DNA of 64,000 bases, from contig OZ023197.1 in assembly GCA_963995505.1 (NCBI GenBank), positions 6,356,121-6,420,120 of the forward strand. The letters run 5' to 3'. The notes beneath the pieces are model-generated. The model had not been told where the DNA came from and ran no database searches. It saw only the letters and a program-made list of their open reading frames with translations. The stretch is from Hypericum androsaemum (Eukaryota > Streptophyta > Magnoliopsida > Malpighiales > Hypericaceae). A program made the position numbers and the translations under genes. Below are positions 22,817 to 33,847 of the stretch, in pieces. Numbering within the stretch: position 1 is the stretch's first letter; each line of letters opens with the position of its first letter.

Positions 22817-22937
22817 GGGGGGTGCAACACGAGGACTTCCCAGCAGGTCACCCATCCTAGTACTACTCTCGCCCAAGCGCGTTTAACTTCGGAGTTCTGA
22901 TGGGATCCGGTGCACTAGCACTGGTATGATCGCACCC
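22817..22937 (-). rRNA. 5S rRNA: 5S rRNA, copy 65
   Basis: G23. p120 U to C, p94 C to G, p18 C to U. Left end of the eight-unit duplication. Confidence 0.93.
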
Positions 22938-23173
22938 GTTACTCTTTGCACAATCTACGCACTTAACGAGTTGCCAAGGCCAAATGACACGCAACTCCCC
23001 GGCTTTCGAAGGCCACAACTTTTGATCCGGGAATCCGATCGGGACAATCTTTTTTTTTATTTCATATAAATTTTCGAGATCTATCATTACATTTTTTCAG
23101 AATTTCAACCAGGCAAATAAAAAAGGAAAAAATAAGACCGTGCGCCGGATGTAGTTGAACAAGGTGGGAAAAA

Positions 23174-23294
23174 GAGGGTTGCAACACGAGGACTTCCCAG
23201 GAGGTCACCCATCCTAGTACTACTCTCGCCCAAGCGCGTTTAACTTCGGAGTTCTGATGGGATCCGGTGCACTAGCGCTGGTATGATCGCACTC
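23174..23294 (-). rRNA. 5S rRNA: 5S rRNA, copy 66
   Basis: G23. p116 C to A and p2 G to A. Confidence 0.93.
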
Positions 23295-23530
23295 GTTACT
23301 CTTTGCACAATCTATGCACTTAACGAGTTGCCAAGGCTAAATGACACGCAACTCCCCGGCTTTGGAAGGCCACAACTTTTGATCCGGGAATCCGATCGGG
23401 ACAATCGTTTTTTTGATTTCATATAACTTTTCGAGATCTATCATTACATTTTTTCAGAATTTCAACCAGGCAAATAAAAAAGGAAAAAATGAGACCGTGC
23501 GCTGGATGTAATGGAACAAGGTGGGAAAAA

Positions 23531-23651
23531 GAGGGGTGCAACACGAGGACTTCCCAGGAGGTCACCCATCCTAGTACTACTCTCGCCCAAGCGCGTTTAA
23601 CTTCGGAGTTCTGATTGGATCCGGTGCACTAGCGCTGGTATGATCGCACCC
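23531..23651 (-). rRNA. 5S rRNA: 5S rRNA, copy 67
   Basis: G23. p36 C to A. Confidence 0.94.
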
Positions 23652-23885
23652 GTTACACTTTGCACAATCTATGCACTTAACGAGTTGCCAAGGCCAAATG
23701 ACATGCAACTCCCCGGCTTTCGAAGGCCACAACTTTTGATCCGGGAATCCGATCGGGACAATCTTTTTTTGATTTCATATAACTTTTCGAGATCTATCAT
23801 TAGATTTTTCAGAATTTCAACCAGGCAAATAAAAAAGGAAAAAATAAGACCGTGCGCCGGATGTAGTGGAACAAGGTGGGAAAAA

Positions 23886-24006
23886 GACGGGTGCAACACG
23901 AGGACTTCCCAGGAGGTCATCCATCCTAGTACTACTCTCGCCCAAGCGCGTTTAACTTCGGAGTTCTGATGGGATCCGGTGCACTAGCGCTGGTATGATC
24001 GCACCC
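23886..24006 (-). rRNA. 5S rRNA: 5S rRNA, copy 68
   Basis: G23. p119 C to G and p87 G to A. Upstream has TTAATGAG on plus. Confidence 0.93.
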
Positions 24007-24241
24007 GTTACTCTTTGCACAATCTATGCACTTAATGAGTTGCCAAGGCCAAATGACACGCAACTCCCCGGCTTTCGAAAGCCACAACTTTTGATCCGGG
24101 AATCCAATCGGGGCAATCTTTTTTTTGATTTCATATAACTTTTCGAGATCTATCATTACATTTTTCAGAATTTTAACCAGGCAAAAAAAAAATGAAAAAA
24201 TAAGACCGTGCGCCGGATGTAGTGGAAAAAGGTGGGAAAAA

Positions 24242-24362
24242 GAGGGTTGCAACACAAGGACTTCCCTGGAGGTCACCCATCCTAGTACTACTCTTGCCCA
24301 AGCGCGTTTAACTTCGGAGTTCTGATGGGATCCGGTGCACTAGCGCTGGTATGATCGCACCC
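24242..24362 (-). rRNA. 5S rRNA: 5S rRNA, copy 69
   Basis: G23. p116 C to A, p107 C to U, p96 U to A, p68 G to A. Confidence 0.92.
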
Positions 24363-24597
24363 GTTACTCTTTGCACAATCTACGCACTTAACGAGTTGTT
24401 AAGGCCAAATGACACGCAACTCCCCGGCTTTCGAAGGCCACAACTTTTGATCCTGGAATCTGATCGGGACAATATTTTTTTTGATTTCATATAACTTTTC
24501 GAGATCTATCATTACGTTTTTTCAGAATATCAACCAGGCAAATAAAAAAGAAAAAATAAGACCGTGCGCCGGATGTAGTGGAACAAGGTGGGAAAAA

Positions 24598-24718
24598 GAG
24601 GGTTGCAACACGAGGACTTCCCAGGAGGTCATCCATCCTAGTACTACTCTCCCCCAAGGGCGTTTAACTTCGGAGTTCTGATTGGATCCGGTGCACTAGC
24701 GCTAGTATGATCGCACCC
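24598..24718 (-). rRNA. 5S rRNA: 5S rRNA, copy 70
   Basis: G23. p116 C to A, p87 G to A, p67 C to G, p60 G to C (unpairs C18), p36 C to A, p15 C to U. Confidence 0.9.
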
Positions 24719-24953
24719 GTTACACTTTGCACAATCTATGGACTTAACGAGTTGACAAGGCCAAATGACACGCAACTCCCCGGCTTTCGAAGGCCACAAC
24801 TTTTGATCCGGGAATCCGATCGGGATAATCTTTTTTTTGATTTCATATAACTTTTCGAGATCTATCTTTACATTTTTCAGAATTTCAACCAGGCAAATAA
24901 AAAACGAAAAAATAAGACAGTGCGCCGGATGTAGTGGAACAAGGTGGGAAAAA

Positions 24954-25074
24954 GAGGGGTGCAACACAAGGACTTTCCAGGAGGTCACCCATCCTAGAAC
25001 TACTCTCGCCCAAGCGCGTTTAACTTCGGACTTCTGATGGGATCCGGTGCACTAGAGCTGGTATGATCCCACCT
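24954..25074 (-). rRNA. 5S rRNA: 5S rRNA, copy 71
   Basis: G23. p107 C to U, p99 G to A, p77 A to U, p44 C to G, p19 G to U, p6 C to G, p1 G to A. Helices I and II are disturbed. Confidence 0.89.
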
Positions 25075-25309
25075 GTTACTCTTTGCAGAATCTATGCACT
25101 TAACGAGTTGCCAAGGCAAAATGACACGCAACGCCCCGGCTTTCGAAAGCCACAACTTTTGATCCGGGAATCCGATCGAGGCAATCTTTTTTTTATTTCA
25201 TATAACTTTTCGAGATCTATCATTACATTTTTTCAGAATTTCAACCAGGCAAATAAAAAAGGAAAAAATAAGACCGTGCGCCAGATGTAGTGGAACAAGG
25301 TGGGAAAAA

Positions 25310-25430
25310 GAGGGGTGCAACACGAGGACTTCCCAGGAGGTCACCCATCCTAGTACTACTCTCGCCCAAGCGCATTTAACTTCGGAGTTCTGATGGGATC
25401 CGGTGCACTAGCGCTGGTATGATCGCACCC
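25310..25430 (-). rRNA. 5S rRNA: 5S rRNA, copy 72
   Basis: G23. p57 C to U. Confidence 0.94.
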
Positions 25431-25666
25431 GTTACTCTTTGCACAATTTATGCACTTAACGAGTTGCCAAGGCCAAATGACACGCAACTCCCCGAATTTC
25501 GAAGGCCACAACTTTTGATCCGGGAATCCAATCGGGACAATCTTTTTTTTTATTTCATATAAATTTTCGAGATCTATCATTACATTTTTTCAGAATTTCA
25601 ACCAGGCAAATAAAAAAGGAAAAAATAAGACCGTGCGCCGGATGTAGTTGAACAAGGTGGGAAAAA

Positions 25667-25787
25667 GAGGGTTGCAACACGAGGACTTCCCAGGAGGTCA
25701 CCCATCCTAGTACTACTCTCGCCCAAGCGCGTTTAACTTCGGAGTTCTGATGGGATCCGGTGCACTAGCACTGGTATGATCGCACCC
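25667..25787 (-). rRNA. 5S rRNA: 5S rRNA, copy 73
   Basis: G23. p116 C to A with p18 C to U, a combination that joins the copy 66 type at the 3' end to the copy 65 type at the 5' end. This is probably the crossover of the eight-unit duplication. Confidence 0.92.
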
Positions 25788-26023
25788 GTTACTCTTTGCA
25801 CAATCTACGCACTTAACGAGTTGCCAATGCCAAATGACACGCAACTCCCCGGCTTTCGAAGGCCACAACTTTTGATCCGGGAATCCGATCGGGACAATCT
25901 TTTTTTTTATTTCATATAAATTTTCGAGATCTATCATTACATTTTTTCAGAATTTCAACCAGGCAAATAAAAAAGGAAAAAATAAGACCGTGCGCCGGAT
26001 GTAGTTGAACAAGGTGGGAAAAA

Positions 26024-26144
26024 GATGGTTGCAACACGAGGACTTCCCAGGAGGTCACCCATCCTAGTACTACTCTCGCCCAAGCGCGTTTAACTTCGGA
26101 GTTCTGATGGGATCCGGTGCACTAGCGCTGGTATGATCGCACTC
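26024..26144 (-). rRNA. 5S rRNA: 5S rRNA, copy 74
   Basis: G23. p119 C to A, p116 C to A, p2 G to A. Confidence 0.92.
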
Positions 26145-26380
26145 GTTACTCTTTGCACAATCTATGCACTTAACGAGTTGCCAAGGCTAAATGACACGCA
26201 ACTCCCCGGCTTTGGAAGGCCACAACTTTTGATCCGGGAATCCGATCGGGACAATCGTTTTTTTGATTTCATATAACTTTTCGAGATCTATCATTACATT
26301 TTTTCAGAATTTCAACCAGGCAAATAAAAAAGGAAAAAATGAGACCGTGCGCCGGATGTAATGGAACAAGGTGGGAAAAA

Positions 26381-26501
26381 GAGGGGTGCAACACGAGGAC
26401 TTCCCAGGAGGTCACCCATCCTAGTACTACTCTCGCCCAAGCGCGTTTAACTTCGGAGTTCTGATTGGATCCGGTGCACTAGCGCTGGTATGATCGCACA
26501 C
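26381..26501 (-). rRNA. 5S rRNA: 5S rRNA, copy 75
   Basis: G23. p36 C to A, p2 G to U. Confidence 0.93.
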
Positions 26502-26736
26502 GTTACACTTTGCACAATCTATGCACTTAACGAGTTGCCAAGGCCAAATGACACGCAACTCCCCGGCTTTCGAAGGCCACAACTTTTGATCCGGGAATCC
26601 GATCGGGACAATCTTTTTTTTGATTTCATATAACTTTTCGAGATCTATCATTAGATTTTTCAGAATTTCAACCAGGCAAATAAAAAAGGAAAAAATAAGA
26701 CCGTGCGCCGGATGTAGTGGAACAAGGTGGGAAAAA

Positions 26737-26857
26737 GACGGGTGCAACACGAGGACTTCCCAGGAGGTCATCCATCCTAGTACTACTCTCGCCCAAGCGC
26801 GTTTAACTTCGGAGTTCTGATGGGATCCGGTGCACTAGCGCTGGTATGATCGCACCC
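26737..26857 (-). rRNA. 5S rRNA: 5S rRNA, copy 76
   Basis: G23. p119 C to G and p87 G to A; duplicate of copy 68, including the TTAATGAG upstream. Confidence 0.93.
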
Positions 26858-27092
26858 GTTACTCTTTGCACAATCTATGCACTTAATGAGTTGCCAAGGC
26901 CAAATGACACGCAACTCCCCGGCTTTCGAAAGCCACAACTTTTGATCCGGGAATCCAATCGGGGCAATCTTTTTTTTGATTTCATATAACTTTTCGAGAT
27001 CTATCATTACATTTTTCAGAATTTTAACCAGGCAAAAAAAAAATGAAAAAATAAGACCGTGCGCCGGATGTAGTGGAAAAAGGTGGGAAAAA

Positions 27093-27213
27093 GAGGGTTG
27101 CAACACAAGGACTTCCCTGGAGGTCACCCATCCTAGTACTACTCTTGCCCAAGCGCGTTTAACTTCGGAGTTCTGATGGGATCCGGTGCACTAGCGCTGG
27201 TATGATCGCACCC
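27093..27213 (-). rRNA. 5S rRNA: 5S rRNA, copy 77
   Basis: G23. p116, p107, p96 and p68 as in copy 69. Confidence 0.92.
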
Positions 27214-27448
27214 GTTACTCTTTGCACAATCTACGCACTTAACGAGTTGTTAAGGCCAAATGACACGCAACTCCCCGGCTTTCGAAGGCCACAACTTTTG
27301 ATCCTGGAATCTGATCGGGACAATATTTTTTTTGATTTCATATAACTTTTCGAGATCTATCATTACGTTTTTTCAGAATATCAACCAGGCAAATAAAAAA
27401 GAAAAAATAAGACCGTGCGCCGGATGTAGTGGAACAAGGTGGGAAAAA

Positions 27449-27569
27449 GTGGGTTGCAACACGAGGACTTCCCAGGAGGTCATCCATCCTAGTACTACTC
27501 TCGCCCAAGGGCGTTTAACTTCGGAGTTCTGATTGGATCCGGTGCACTAGCGCTAGTATGATCGCACCC
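27449..27569 (-). rRNA. 5S rRNA: 5S rRNA, copy 78
   Basis: G23. p120 U to A, p116 C to A, p87 G to A, p60 G to C, p36 C to A, p15 C to U; counterpart of copy 70 without the p67 change. Confidence 0.9.
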
Positions 27570-27804
27570 GTTACACTTTGCACAATCTATGGACTTAACG
27601 AGTTGACAAGGCCAAATGACACGCAACTCCCCGGCTTTCGAAGGCCACAACTTTTGATCCGGGAATCCGATCGGGATAATCTTTTTTTTGATTTCATATA
27701 ACTTTTCGAGATCTATCTTTACATTTTTCAGAATTTCAACCAGGCAAATAAAAAACGAAAAAATAAGACAGTGCGCCGGATGTAGTGGAACAAGGTGGGA
27801 AAAA

Positions 27805-27925
27805 GAGGGGTGCAACACAAGGACTTCCCAGGAGGTCACCCATCCTAGAACTACTCTCGCCCAATCGCGTTTAACTTCGGAGTTCTGATGGGATCCGGTG
27901 CACTAGCACTGGTATGATCCCACCT
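27805..27925 (-). rRNA. 5S rRNA: 5S rRNA, copy 79
   Basis: G23. p107 C to U, p77 A to U, p61 C to A (unpairs G17), p18 C to U, p6 C to G, p1 G to A. Confidence 0.89.
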
Positions 27926-28160
27926 GTTACTCTTTGCAGAATCTATGCACTTAACGAGTTGCCAAGGCAAAATGACACGCAACGCCCCGGCTTTCGAAAG
28001 CCACAACTTTTGATCCGGGAATCCGATCGAGGCAATCTTTTTTTTATTTCATATAACTTTTCGAGATCTATCATTACATTTTTTCAGAATTTCAACCAGG
28101 CAAATAAAAAAGGAAAAAATAAGACCGTGCGCCAGATGTAGTGGAACAAGGTTGGAAAAA

Positions 28161-28281
28161 GAGGGGTGCAACACGAGGACTTCCCAGGAGGTCACCCATC
28201 CTAGTACTACTCTCGCCCAAGCGCATTTAACTTCGGAGTTCTGATGGGATCCGGTGCACTAGCGCTGGTATGATCGCACCC
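28161..28281 (-). rRNA. 5S rRNA: 5S rRNA, copy 80
   Basis: G23. p57 C to U; last unit of the eight-unit duplication. Confidence 0.94.
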
Positions 28282-28516
28282 GTTACTCTTTGCACAATTT
28301 ATGCACTTAACGAGTTGCCAAGGCCAAATGACACGCAACTCCCCGAATTTCGAAGGCCACAACTTTTGATCCGGGAATCCAATCGGGACAATCTTTTTTT
28401 TTATTTCATATAACTTTTCGAGATCTATCATTAAATTTTTCAGAATTTCAACCAGGCAAATAAAAAAGGAAAAAATAAGACCGTGCGCCGGATGTAGTGG
28501 AACAAGGTGGGAAAAA

Positions 28517-28637
28517 GAGGGGTGCAACACGAGGACTTCCCAGGAGGTCATCCATCCTAGTACTACTCTCTCCCAAGGGCGTTTAACTTCGGAGTTCTGA
28601 TTGGATCCGGTGCACTAGCGCTGGTATGATCGCACCT
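28517..28637 (-). rRNA. 5S rRNA: 5S rRNA, copy 81
   Basis: G23. p87 G to A, p67 C to A, p60 G to C, p36 C to A, p1 G to A. Confidence 0.9.
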
Positions 28638-28873
28638 GTTACTCTTTGCACAATCTATGCACTTAACGAGTTGCCAAGGCCAAATGACACGCAACTCCCC
28701 GGCTTTCAAAGGCCACAACTTTTGAACCGGGAATCCGATCAGGACAATCTTTTTTTTGATTTCATATAACTTTTCGAGATCTATCATTACATTTTTTCAG
28801 AATTTCAACCAGGCAAATAAAAAAGGAAAAAATAAGACCGTGCGCAGGATGTAGTGGAACAAGGTGGGAAAAA

Positions 28874-28994
28874 GAGGGGTGCAACACGAAGACTTCCCAG
28901 GAGGTCACCCATCCTAGTACTACTCTCGCCCAAGCGCGTTTACCTTCGGAGTTCTAATGGGATCCGGTGCATTAGCGCTGGTATGATCGCACCC
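28874..28994 (-). rRNA. 5S rRNA: 5S rRNA, copy 82
   Basis: A23. p105 C to U, p52 U to G in box A, p39 C to U; T at -1. Confidence 0.92.
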
Positions 28995-29229
28995 ATTACT
29001 CTTTGCACAATCTATGCACTTAACGAGTTGCCAAGGCCAAATGACACGCAACTCCCCGGCTTTCGAAAGCCACAACTTTTGATCCGGGAATCCGATCGGG
29101 ATAATCTTTTTTTTATTTCATATAACTTTTCGAGATCTATCATTACATTTTTTCAGAATTTCAACCAGGCAAATAAAAAAGGAAAAAATAAGACCGTGCG
29201 CCGGATGTAGTGGAAAAAGGTGGGAAAAA

Positions 29230-29350
29230 GAGGGGTGCAACACAAGGACTTCCCAGGAGGTCACCCATCCTAGAACTACTCTCGTCCAAGCGCGTTTAAC
29301 TTCGGAGTTCTGATGGGATCCGGTGCACTAGCGCTGGTATGATAGCACCT
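29230..29350 (-). rRNA. 5S rRNA: 5S rRNA, copy 83
   Basis: G23. p107 C to U, p77 A to U, p66 G to A, p7 G to U, p1 G to A. Confidence 0.91.
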
Positions 29351-29585
29351 GTTACTCTTTGCAGAATCTATGCACTTAACGAGTTGCCAAGGCCAAATGA
29401 CACGCAACGCCCCGGCTTTCGAAAGCCACAACTTTTGATCCGAGAATCCGATCGAGACAATCTTTTTTTTATTTCATATAACTTTTCGAGATCTATCATT
29501 ACATTTTTTCAGAATTTCAACCAGGCAAATAAAAAAGGAAAAAATAAGACCGTGCGCAGGATGTAGTGGAACAAGGTGGGAAAAA

Positions 29586-29706
29586 GAGTGGTGCAACACG
29601 AGGACTTCCCAGGAGGTGACCCATCCTAGTACTACTCTCGCCCAAGCGCGTTTAACTTCGGAGTTCTAATGGGATCCGGTGCATTAGCGCTGGTATGATC
29701 GCACCC
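29586..29706 (-). rRNA. 5S rRNA: 5S rRNA, copy 84
   Basis: A23. p118 C to A, p89 G to C in box C, p39 C to U. Confidence 0.92.
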
Positions 29707-29941
29707 GTTACTCTTTGCACAATCTATGCACTTAACGAGTTGCCAAGGCCAAATGACACGCAACTCCCCGGCTTTCGAAAGCCACAACTTTTGATCCGGG
29801 AATCCGATCGGGACAATCTTTTTTTTATTTCATATAACTTTTCGAGATCTATCATTACATTTTTTCAGAATTTCAACCAGGCAAATAAAAAAGGAAAAAA
29901 TAAGACCGTGCGCCGGATGTAGTGGAAAAAGGTGGGAAAAA

Positions 29942-30062
29942 GAGGGGTGCAACACAAGGACTTCCCAGGAGGTCACCCATCCTAGAACTACTCTCGTCCA
30001 AGCGCGTTTAACTTCGGAGTTCTGATGGGATCCGGTGCACTAGCGCTGGTATGATAGCACCT
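29942..30062 (-). rRNA. 5S rRNA: 5S rRNA, copy 85
   Basis: Duplicate of copy 83, with the same five changes. Confidence 0.91.
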
Positions 30063-30297
30063 GTTACTCTTTGCAGAATCTATGCACTTAACGAGTTGCC
30101 AAGGCCAAATGACACGCAACGCCCCGGCTTTCGAAAGCCACAACTTTTGATCCGGGAATCCGATCGAGACAATCTTTTTTTTATTTCATATAACTTTTCG
30201 AGATCTATCATTACATTTTTTCAGAATTTCAACCAGGCAAATAAAAAAGGAAAAAATAAGACCGTGCGCCGGATGTAGTGGAAAAAGGTGGGAAAAA

Positions 30298-30418
30298 GAG
30301 GGGTGCAACACGAGGACTTCCCAGGAGGTCACCCATCCTAGTACTACTCTCGCCCAAGCGCGTTTAACTTCGGAGTTCTGATGGGATCCGGTGCACTAGC
30401 GCAGGTATGATCGCACCC
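30298..30418 (-). rRNA. 5S rRNA: 5S rRNA, copy 86
   Basis: G23. p16 A to U only. The adjoining spacer has CAAATGGGAAGC in place of CAAATGACACGC. Confidence 0.94.
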
Positions 30419-30654
30419 GTTACTCTTTGCACAATCTATGCACTTAACGAGTTGCCAAGGCCAAATGGGAAGCAACTCCCCGGCTTTCGAAGGCCACAAC
30501 TTTTGATCCGGGAATCCGATCGGGACAATCTTTTTTTTTATTTCATATACATTTTTGAGATCTATCATTACATTTTTTCAGAATTTCAACCAGGCAAATA
30601 AAAAACGAAAAAATAAGACCGTGCGCCGCATGTAGTGGAAAAAGGTGGGAAAAA

Positions 30655-30775
30655 GATGGGTGCAACACAAGGACTTCCCAGGAGGTCACCCATCCTAGTA
30701 CTACTCTCGCCCAAGCGCGTTTAACTTTGGAGTTCTGATGGGATCCGGTGCACTAGCGCTGGTATGATCGCACCC
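30655..30775 (-). rRNA. 5S rRNA: 5S rRNA, copy 87
   Basis: G23. p119 C to A, p107 C to U, p48 G to A. Confidence 0.93.
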
Positions 30776-31006
30776 GTTACTCTTTGCACAATCTACGCAC
30801 TTAACGAGTTGCCAAGGCCAAATGACACGCAACTCCCCGGTTTCGAAGGCCACAACTTTTGATCTGGGAATCCGATCGGGACAATCTCTTTTTTGATTTC
30901 ATATAACTTTTCGAGATCTATCATTCGAGCTTTCAGAATTTCAACCAAACAAAAAAAGGAAAAAATAAGACCGTGCGCCAGATGTAGTGGAAAAAGGTGG
31001 GAAAAA

Positions 31007-31127
31007 GAGGGGTGCAACACAAGGACTTCCCAGGAGGTCGCCCATCCTAGTACTACTCTCGCCCAAGCGCGTTTAACTTCGGAGTTCTGATTGGATCCGG
31101 TGCACTAGCGCTAGTATGATCGCACCC
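31007..31127 (-). rRNA. 5S rRNA: 5S rRNA, copy 88
   Basis: G23. p107 C to U, p88 U to C, p36 C to A, p15 C to U. Confidence 0.92.
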
Positions 31128-31361
31128 GTTACACTTTGCACAATCTATGCACTTAACGAGTTGCCAAGGCCAAATGACACGCAACTCCCTGGCTTTCGAA
31201 GGCCACAACTTTTGATCCGGGAATCCGATCGGGACAACCTTTTTTTTGATTTCATATAACTTTTCGAGATCTATCATTATTTTTCCAGAATTTCAACCAG
31301 GCAAATAAAAAAGGAAAAAATAAGACCGTGCGCCGGATGGAGTGGAAAAAGGTGGGAAAAA

Positions 31362-31482
31362 GAGGGATGCAACACAAGGACTTCCCAGGAGGTCACCCAT
31401 CCTAGTACTACTCTCGCCCAAGCGCGTTTAACTACGGAGTTCTGATGGGATCCGGTGCACTAGCACTGGTATGATCGCACCC
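31362..31482 (-). rRNA. 5S rRNA: 5S rRNA, copy 89
   Basis: G23. p116 C to U (G-U wobble), p107 C to U, p49 A to U, p18 C to U. Confidence 0.92.
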
Positions 31483-31719
31483 GTTACCCTTTGCACAATC
31501 TATGCACTTAACTAGTTGCCAAGGCCAAATGACACGCAACTCCCCGGCTTTCGAAGGCCACAACTTTTGATCCGGGAATCCGATCGGGACAATCTTTTTT
31601 TTTGATTTCATATAACTTTTCGAGATCTATCATTACATTTTTTCATAATTTCAACCAGGCAAATAAAAAAGGATAAAATAAGACCGTGCGCCGGATGTAG
31701 TGGAAAAAGGTGGGAAAAA

Positions 31720-31840
31720 GAGGGGTGCAACACAAGGACTTCCCAGGAGGTCACCCATCCTAGTACTACTCTCGCCCAAGCGCGTTTAACTTCGGAGTTC
31801 TGATGGGATCCGGTGCACTTGCGCTGGTATGATCGCACCC
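31720..31840 (-). rRNA. 5S rRNA: 5S rRNA, copy 90
   Basis: G23. p107 C to U, p21 U to A. Confidence 0.94.
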
Positions 31841-32073
31841 GTTACTCTTTGCACAATCTACGCACTAAACGAGTTGCCAAGGCCAAATGACACGCAACTC
31901 CCCGGCATTCGAAGGCCACAACTTTTGATCCGGGAAACCGATCGGGACAATCTTTTTTTTGATTTCATATAACTTTTCGAGATCTATCATTCGAGCATTT
32001 CAGAATTTCAACCAGACAAAAAAAAGGAAAAATAAGACCGTGCGCCGGATGTAGTGGAACAAGGTGGGAGAAA

Positions 32074-32194
32074 GAGGGGTGCAACATAAGGACTTCCCAG
32101 GAGGTCACCCATCCTAATACTACTCTCGCCCAAGCGCGTTTAACTTCGGAGTTCTGATGGGATCCGGTGCACTAGCGCTGGTATGATCGCACCC
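32074..32194 (-). rRNA. 5S rRNA: 5S rRNA, copy 91
   Basis: G23. p108 G to A, p107 C to U, p78 C to U. The T-run after the gene is broken to TTTCT (plus GGAGAAAGAGG). The upstream stretch is also short: TTACAAG replaces TTAACGAG. Confidence 0.91.
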
Positions 32195-32427
32195 GTTACT
32201 CTTTGCACAATTTACGCACTTACAAGTTGCCAAGGCCAAATGACACGCAACTCCCCGGCTTTCGAAGGCCACAACTTTTGATCCGGGAATCCGATCGGGA
32301 CAATCTTTTTTTTGATTTCATATAACTTTTTGAGATCTATCATTCGAGCATTTCAGAATTTCAACCAGACAAAAAAAAGAAAAAAATAAGACCGTGCGCC
32401 GGATGTAGTGGAACAAGTTGGGAAAAA

Positions 32428-32548
32428 GAGGGGTGCAACACGAGGACTTCCCAGGAGGTCACCCATCCTAGTACTACTCTCGCCCAAGCGCGTTTAACTT
32501 CGGAGTTTTGATGGGATCTGGTGCACTAGCGCTGGTATGATCGCACCC
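32428..32548 (-). rRNA. 5S rRNA: 5S rRNA, copy 92
   Basis: G23. p41 G to A and p30 G to A. Confidence 0.94.
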
Positions 32549-32781
32549 GTTACTCTTTGCACAATCTATGCACTTAACGAGTTGCCAAGGCCAAATGACA
32601 CGCAACTCCCCGGCTTTCGAAGGCCACAACTTTTGATCCGGGAAACCGATCGGGACTATCTTTTTTTTGATTCCATATAACTTTTCGAGATCTATCATTC
32701 GAGCATTTCAGAATTTCAACCAGACAAAAAAAAGGAAAAATAAGACCGTGCGCCGGATGTAGTGGAACAAGGTGGGAAAAA

Positions 32782-32902
32782 GAGGGGTGCAACATAAGGA
32801 CTTCCCAGGAGGTCACCCATCCTAATACTACTCTCGCCCAAGCGCGTTTAACTTCGGAGTTCTGATGGGATCCGGTGCACTAGCGCTGGTATGATCGCAC
32901 CC
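32782..32902 (-). rRNA. 5S rRNA: 5S rRNA, copy 93
   Basis: G23. Same p108, p107 and p78 changes as copy 91, but with an intact T5 terminator. Confidence 0.92.
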
Positions 32903-33136
32903 GTTACTCTTTGCACAATCTACGCACTTAACGAGTTGCCAAGGCCAAATGACACGCAACTCCCCGGCTTTCGAAGGCCACAACTTTTGATCTGGGAATC
33001 CGATCGGGACAATCTTTTTTTTGATTTCATATAACTTTTCGAGATCTATCATTCGAGCATTTCAGAATTTCAACCAGACAAAAAAAAGGAAAAAATAAGA
33101 CCGTGCGCCGGATGTAGTGGAACAAGTTGGGAAAAA

Positions 33137-33257
33137 GAGGGGTGCAACACGAAGACTTCCCAGGAGGTCACCCATCCTAGTACTACTCTCGCCCAAGCGC
33201 GTTTAACTTCGGAGTTTTGATGGGATCTGGTGCACTAGCGGTGGTATGATCGCACCC
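33137..33257 (-). rRNA. 5S rRNA: 5S rRNA, copy 94
   Basis: G23. p105 C to U, p41 G to A, p30 G to A, p17 G to C. Confidence 0.92.
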
Positions 33258-33491
33258 GTTACTCTTTGCACAATCTATGCACTTAACGAGTTGCCAAGGC
33301 CAAATGACACGCAACTCCCCGGCTTTCGAAGGCCACAACTTTTGATCCGGGAATCCGATCGGGACAATCTTTTTTTTATTTCATATAACTTTTCGAGATC
33401 TATCATTACTTTTTTCAGAATTTCAACCAGGCAAATAAAAAAGGAAAAAATAAGACCGTGCACCTGATGTAGTGGAAAAAGGTGGGAAAAA

Positions 33492-33612
33492 GAGGGGTGC
33501 AACACGAGGACTTCCCAGGATGTCGCCCATCCTAGTACTAATCTCGCCCAAGCGCGTTTAACTTCGGAGTTCTGATGAGATCCGGTGCACTAGCGCTGGT
33601 ATGATTGCACCC
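33492..33612 (-). rRNA. 5S rRNA: 5S rRNA, copy 95
   Basis: G23. p92 C to A, p88 U to C, p72 G to U, p35 C to U, p7 G to A. Confidence 0.91.
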
Positions 33613-33847
33613 GTTACTCATTGCACAATCTATGCACTTAACGAGTTGCCAAGGCCAAATGACACGCAACTCCCCGGCTTTCGAAGGCCACAACTTTTGA
33701 TCCGGGAATCCGATCGGGACAATCTTTTTTTTGATTTCATATAACTTTTCGAGATCTATCATTCCAGCATTTCAGAATTTAAACCAGACAAAACAAAAGG
33801 AAAAAATAAGACCGTGCGCCTGATGTAGTGGAAAAAGGTGGGAAAAA

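Larger units (their letters stand above)
20797..23477. repeat. Four-unit duplication (offset 1427 bp)
   Basis: The segment from the spacer right of copy 59 through copy 62 and its spacer is repeated from the spacer right of copy 63 through copy 66. Shared markers are CTGCTGGG with GCACTC (60, 64), CCCAGCAGG (61, 65) and GAGGGTTGC with GCACTC (62, 66). The spacers after 62 and 66 share AAGGCTAAATG and CAATCGTTTTTTT. The outer edges are approximate. Confidence 0.8.
22817..28516. repeat. Eight-unit tandem duplication (copies 65-72 and 73-80)
   Basis: Copies 66-72 match 74-80 one for one at a constant offset of 2850-2851 bp, including rare shared variants: GATCCCACCT in 71 and 79, CTTCCCTGG in 69 and 77, and GAGTTGTTAAGG in the spacers after 69 and 77. 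Copy 73 is a hybrid of 65-like and 66-like sequence, so the join lies in or near copy 73. The low divergence points to a recent event. Confidence 0.88.
28874..30297. repeat. Two-unit duplication (copies 82-83 and 84-85)
   Basis: Offset 712 bp. Copies 82 and 84 share A23 and CTAATGGG. Copies 83 and 85 share AGAACTACTCTCGTCC and GATAGCACCT. Confidence 0.85.
32074..33491. repeat. Two-unit duplication (copies 91-92 and 93-94)
   Basis: Offset 708-709 bp. Copies 91 and 93 share ACATAAGG and CTAATACTAC. Copies 92 and 94 share GTTTTGATGGGATCTGG and the upstream GAACAAGTTGGG. Copy 110, some 5.7 kb to the right, is a further relative of 92 and 94. Confidence 0.85.

Noticed and set aside
22817..28516. 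Higher-order duplications as pure assembly artefacts
   Set aside because: Not fully excluded, but copies differ by scattered substitutions (for example copy 70 against 78, and 71 against 79), which simple assembly duplication would not produce.
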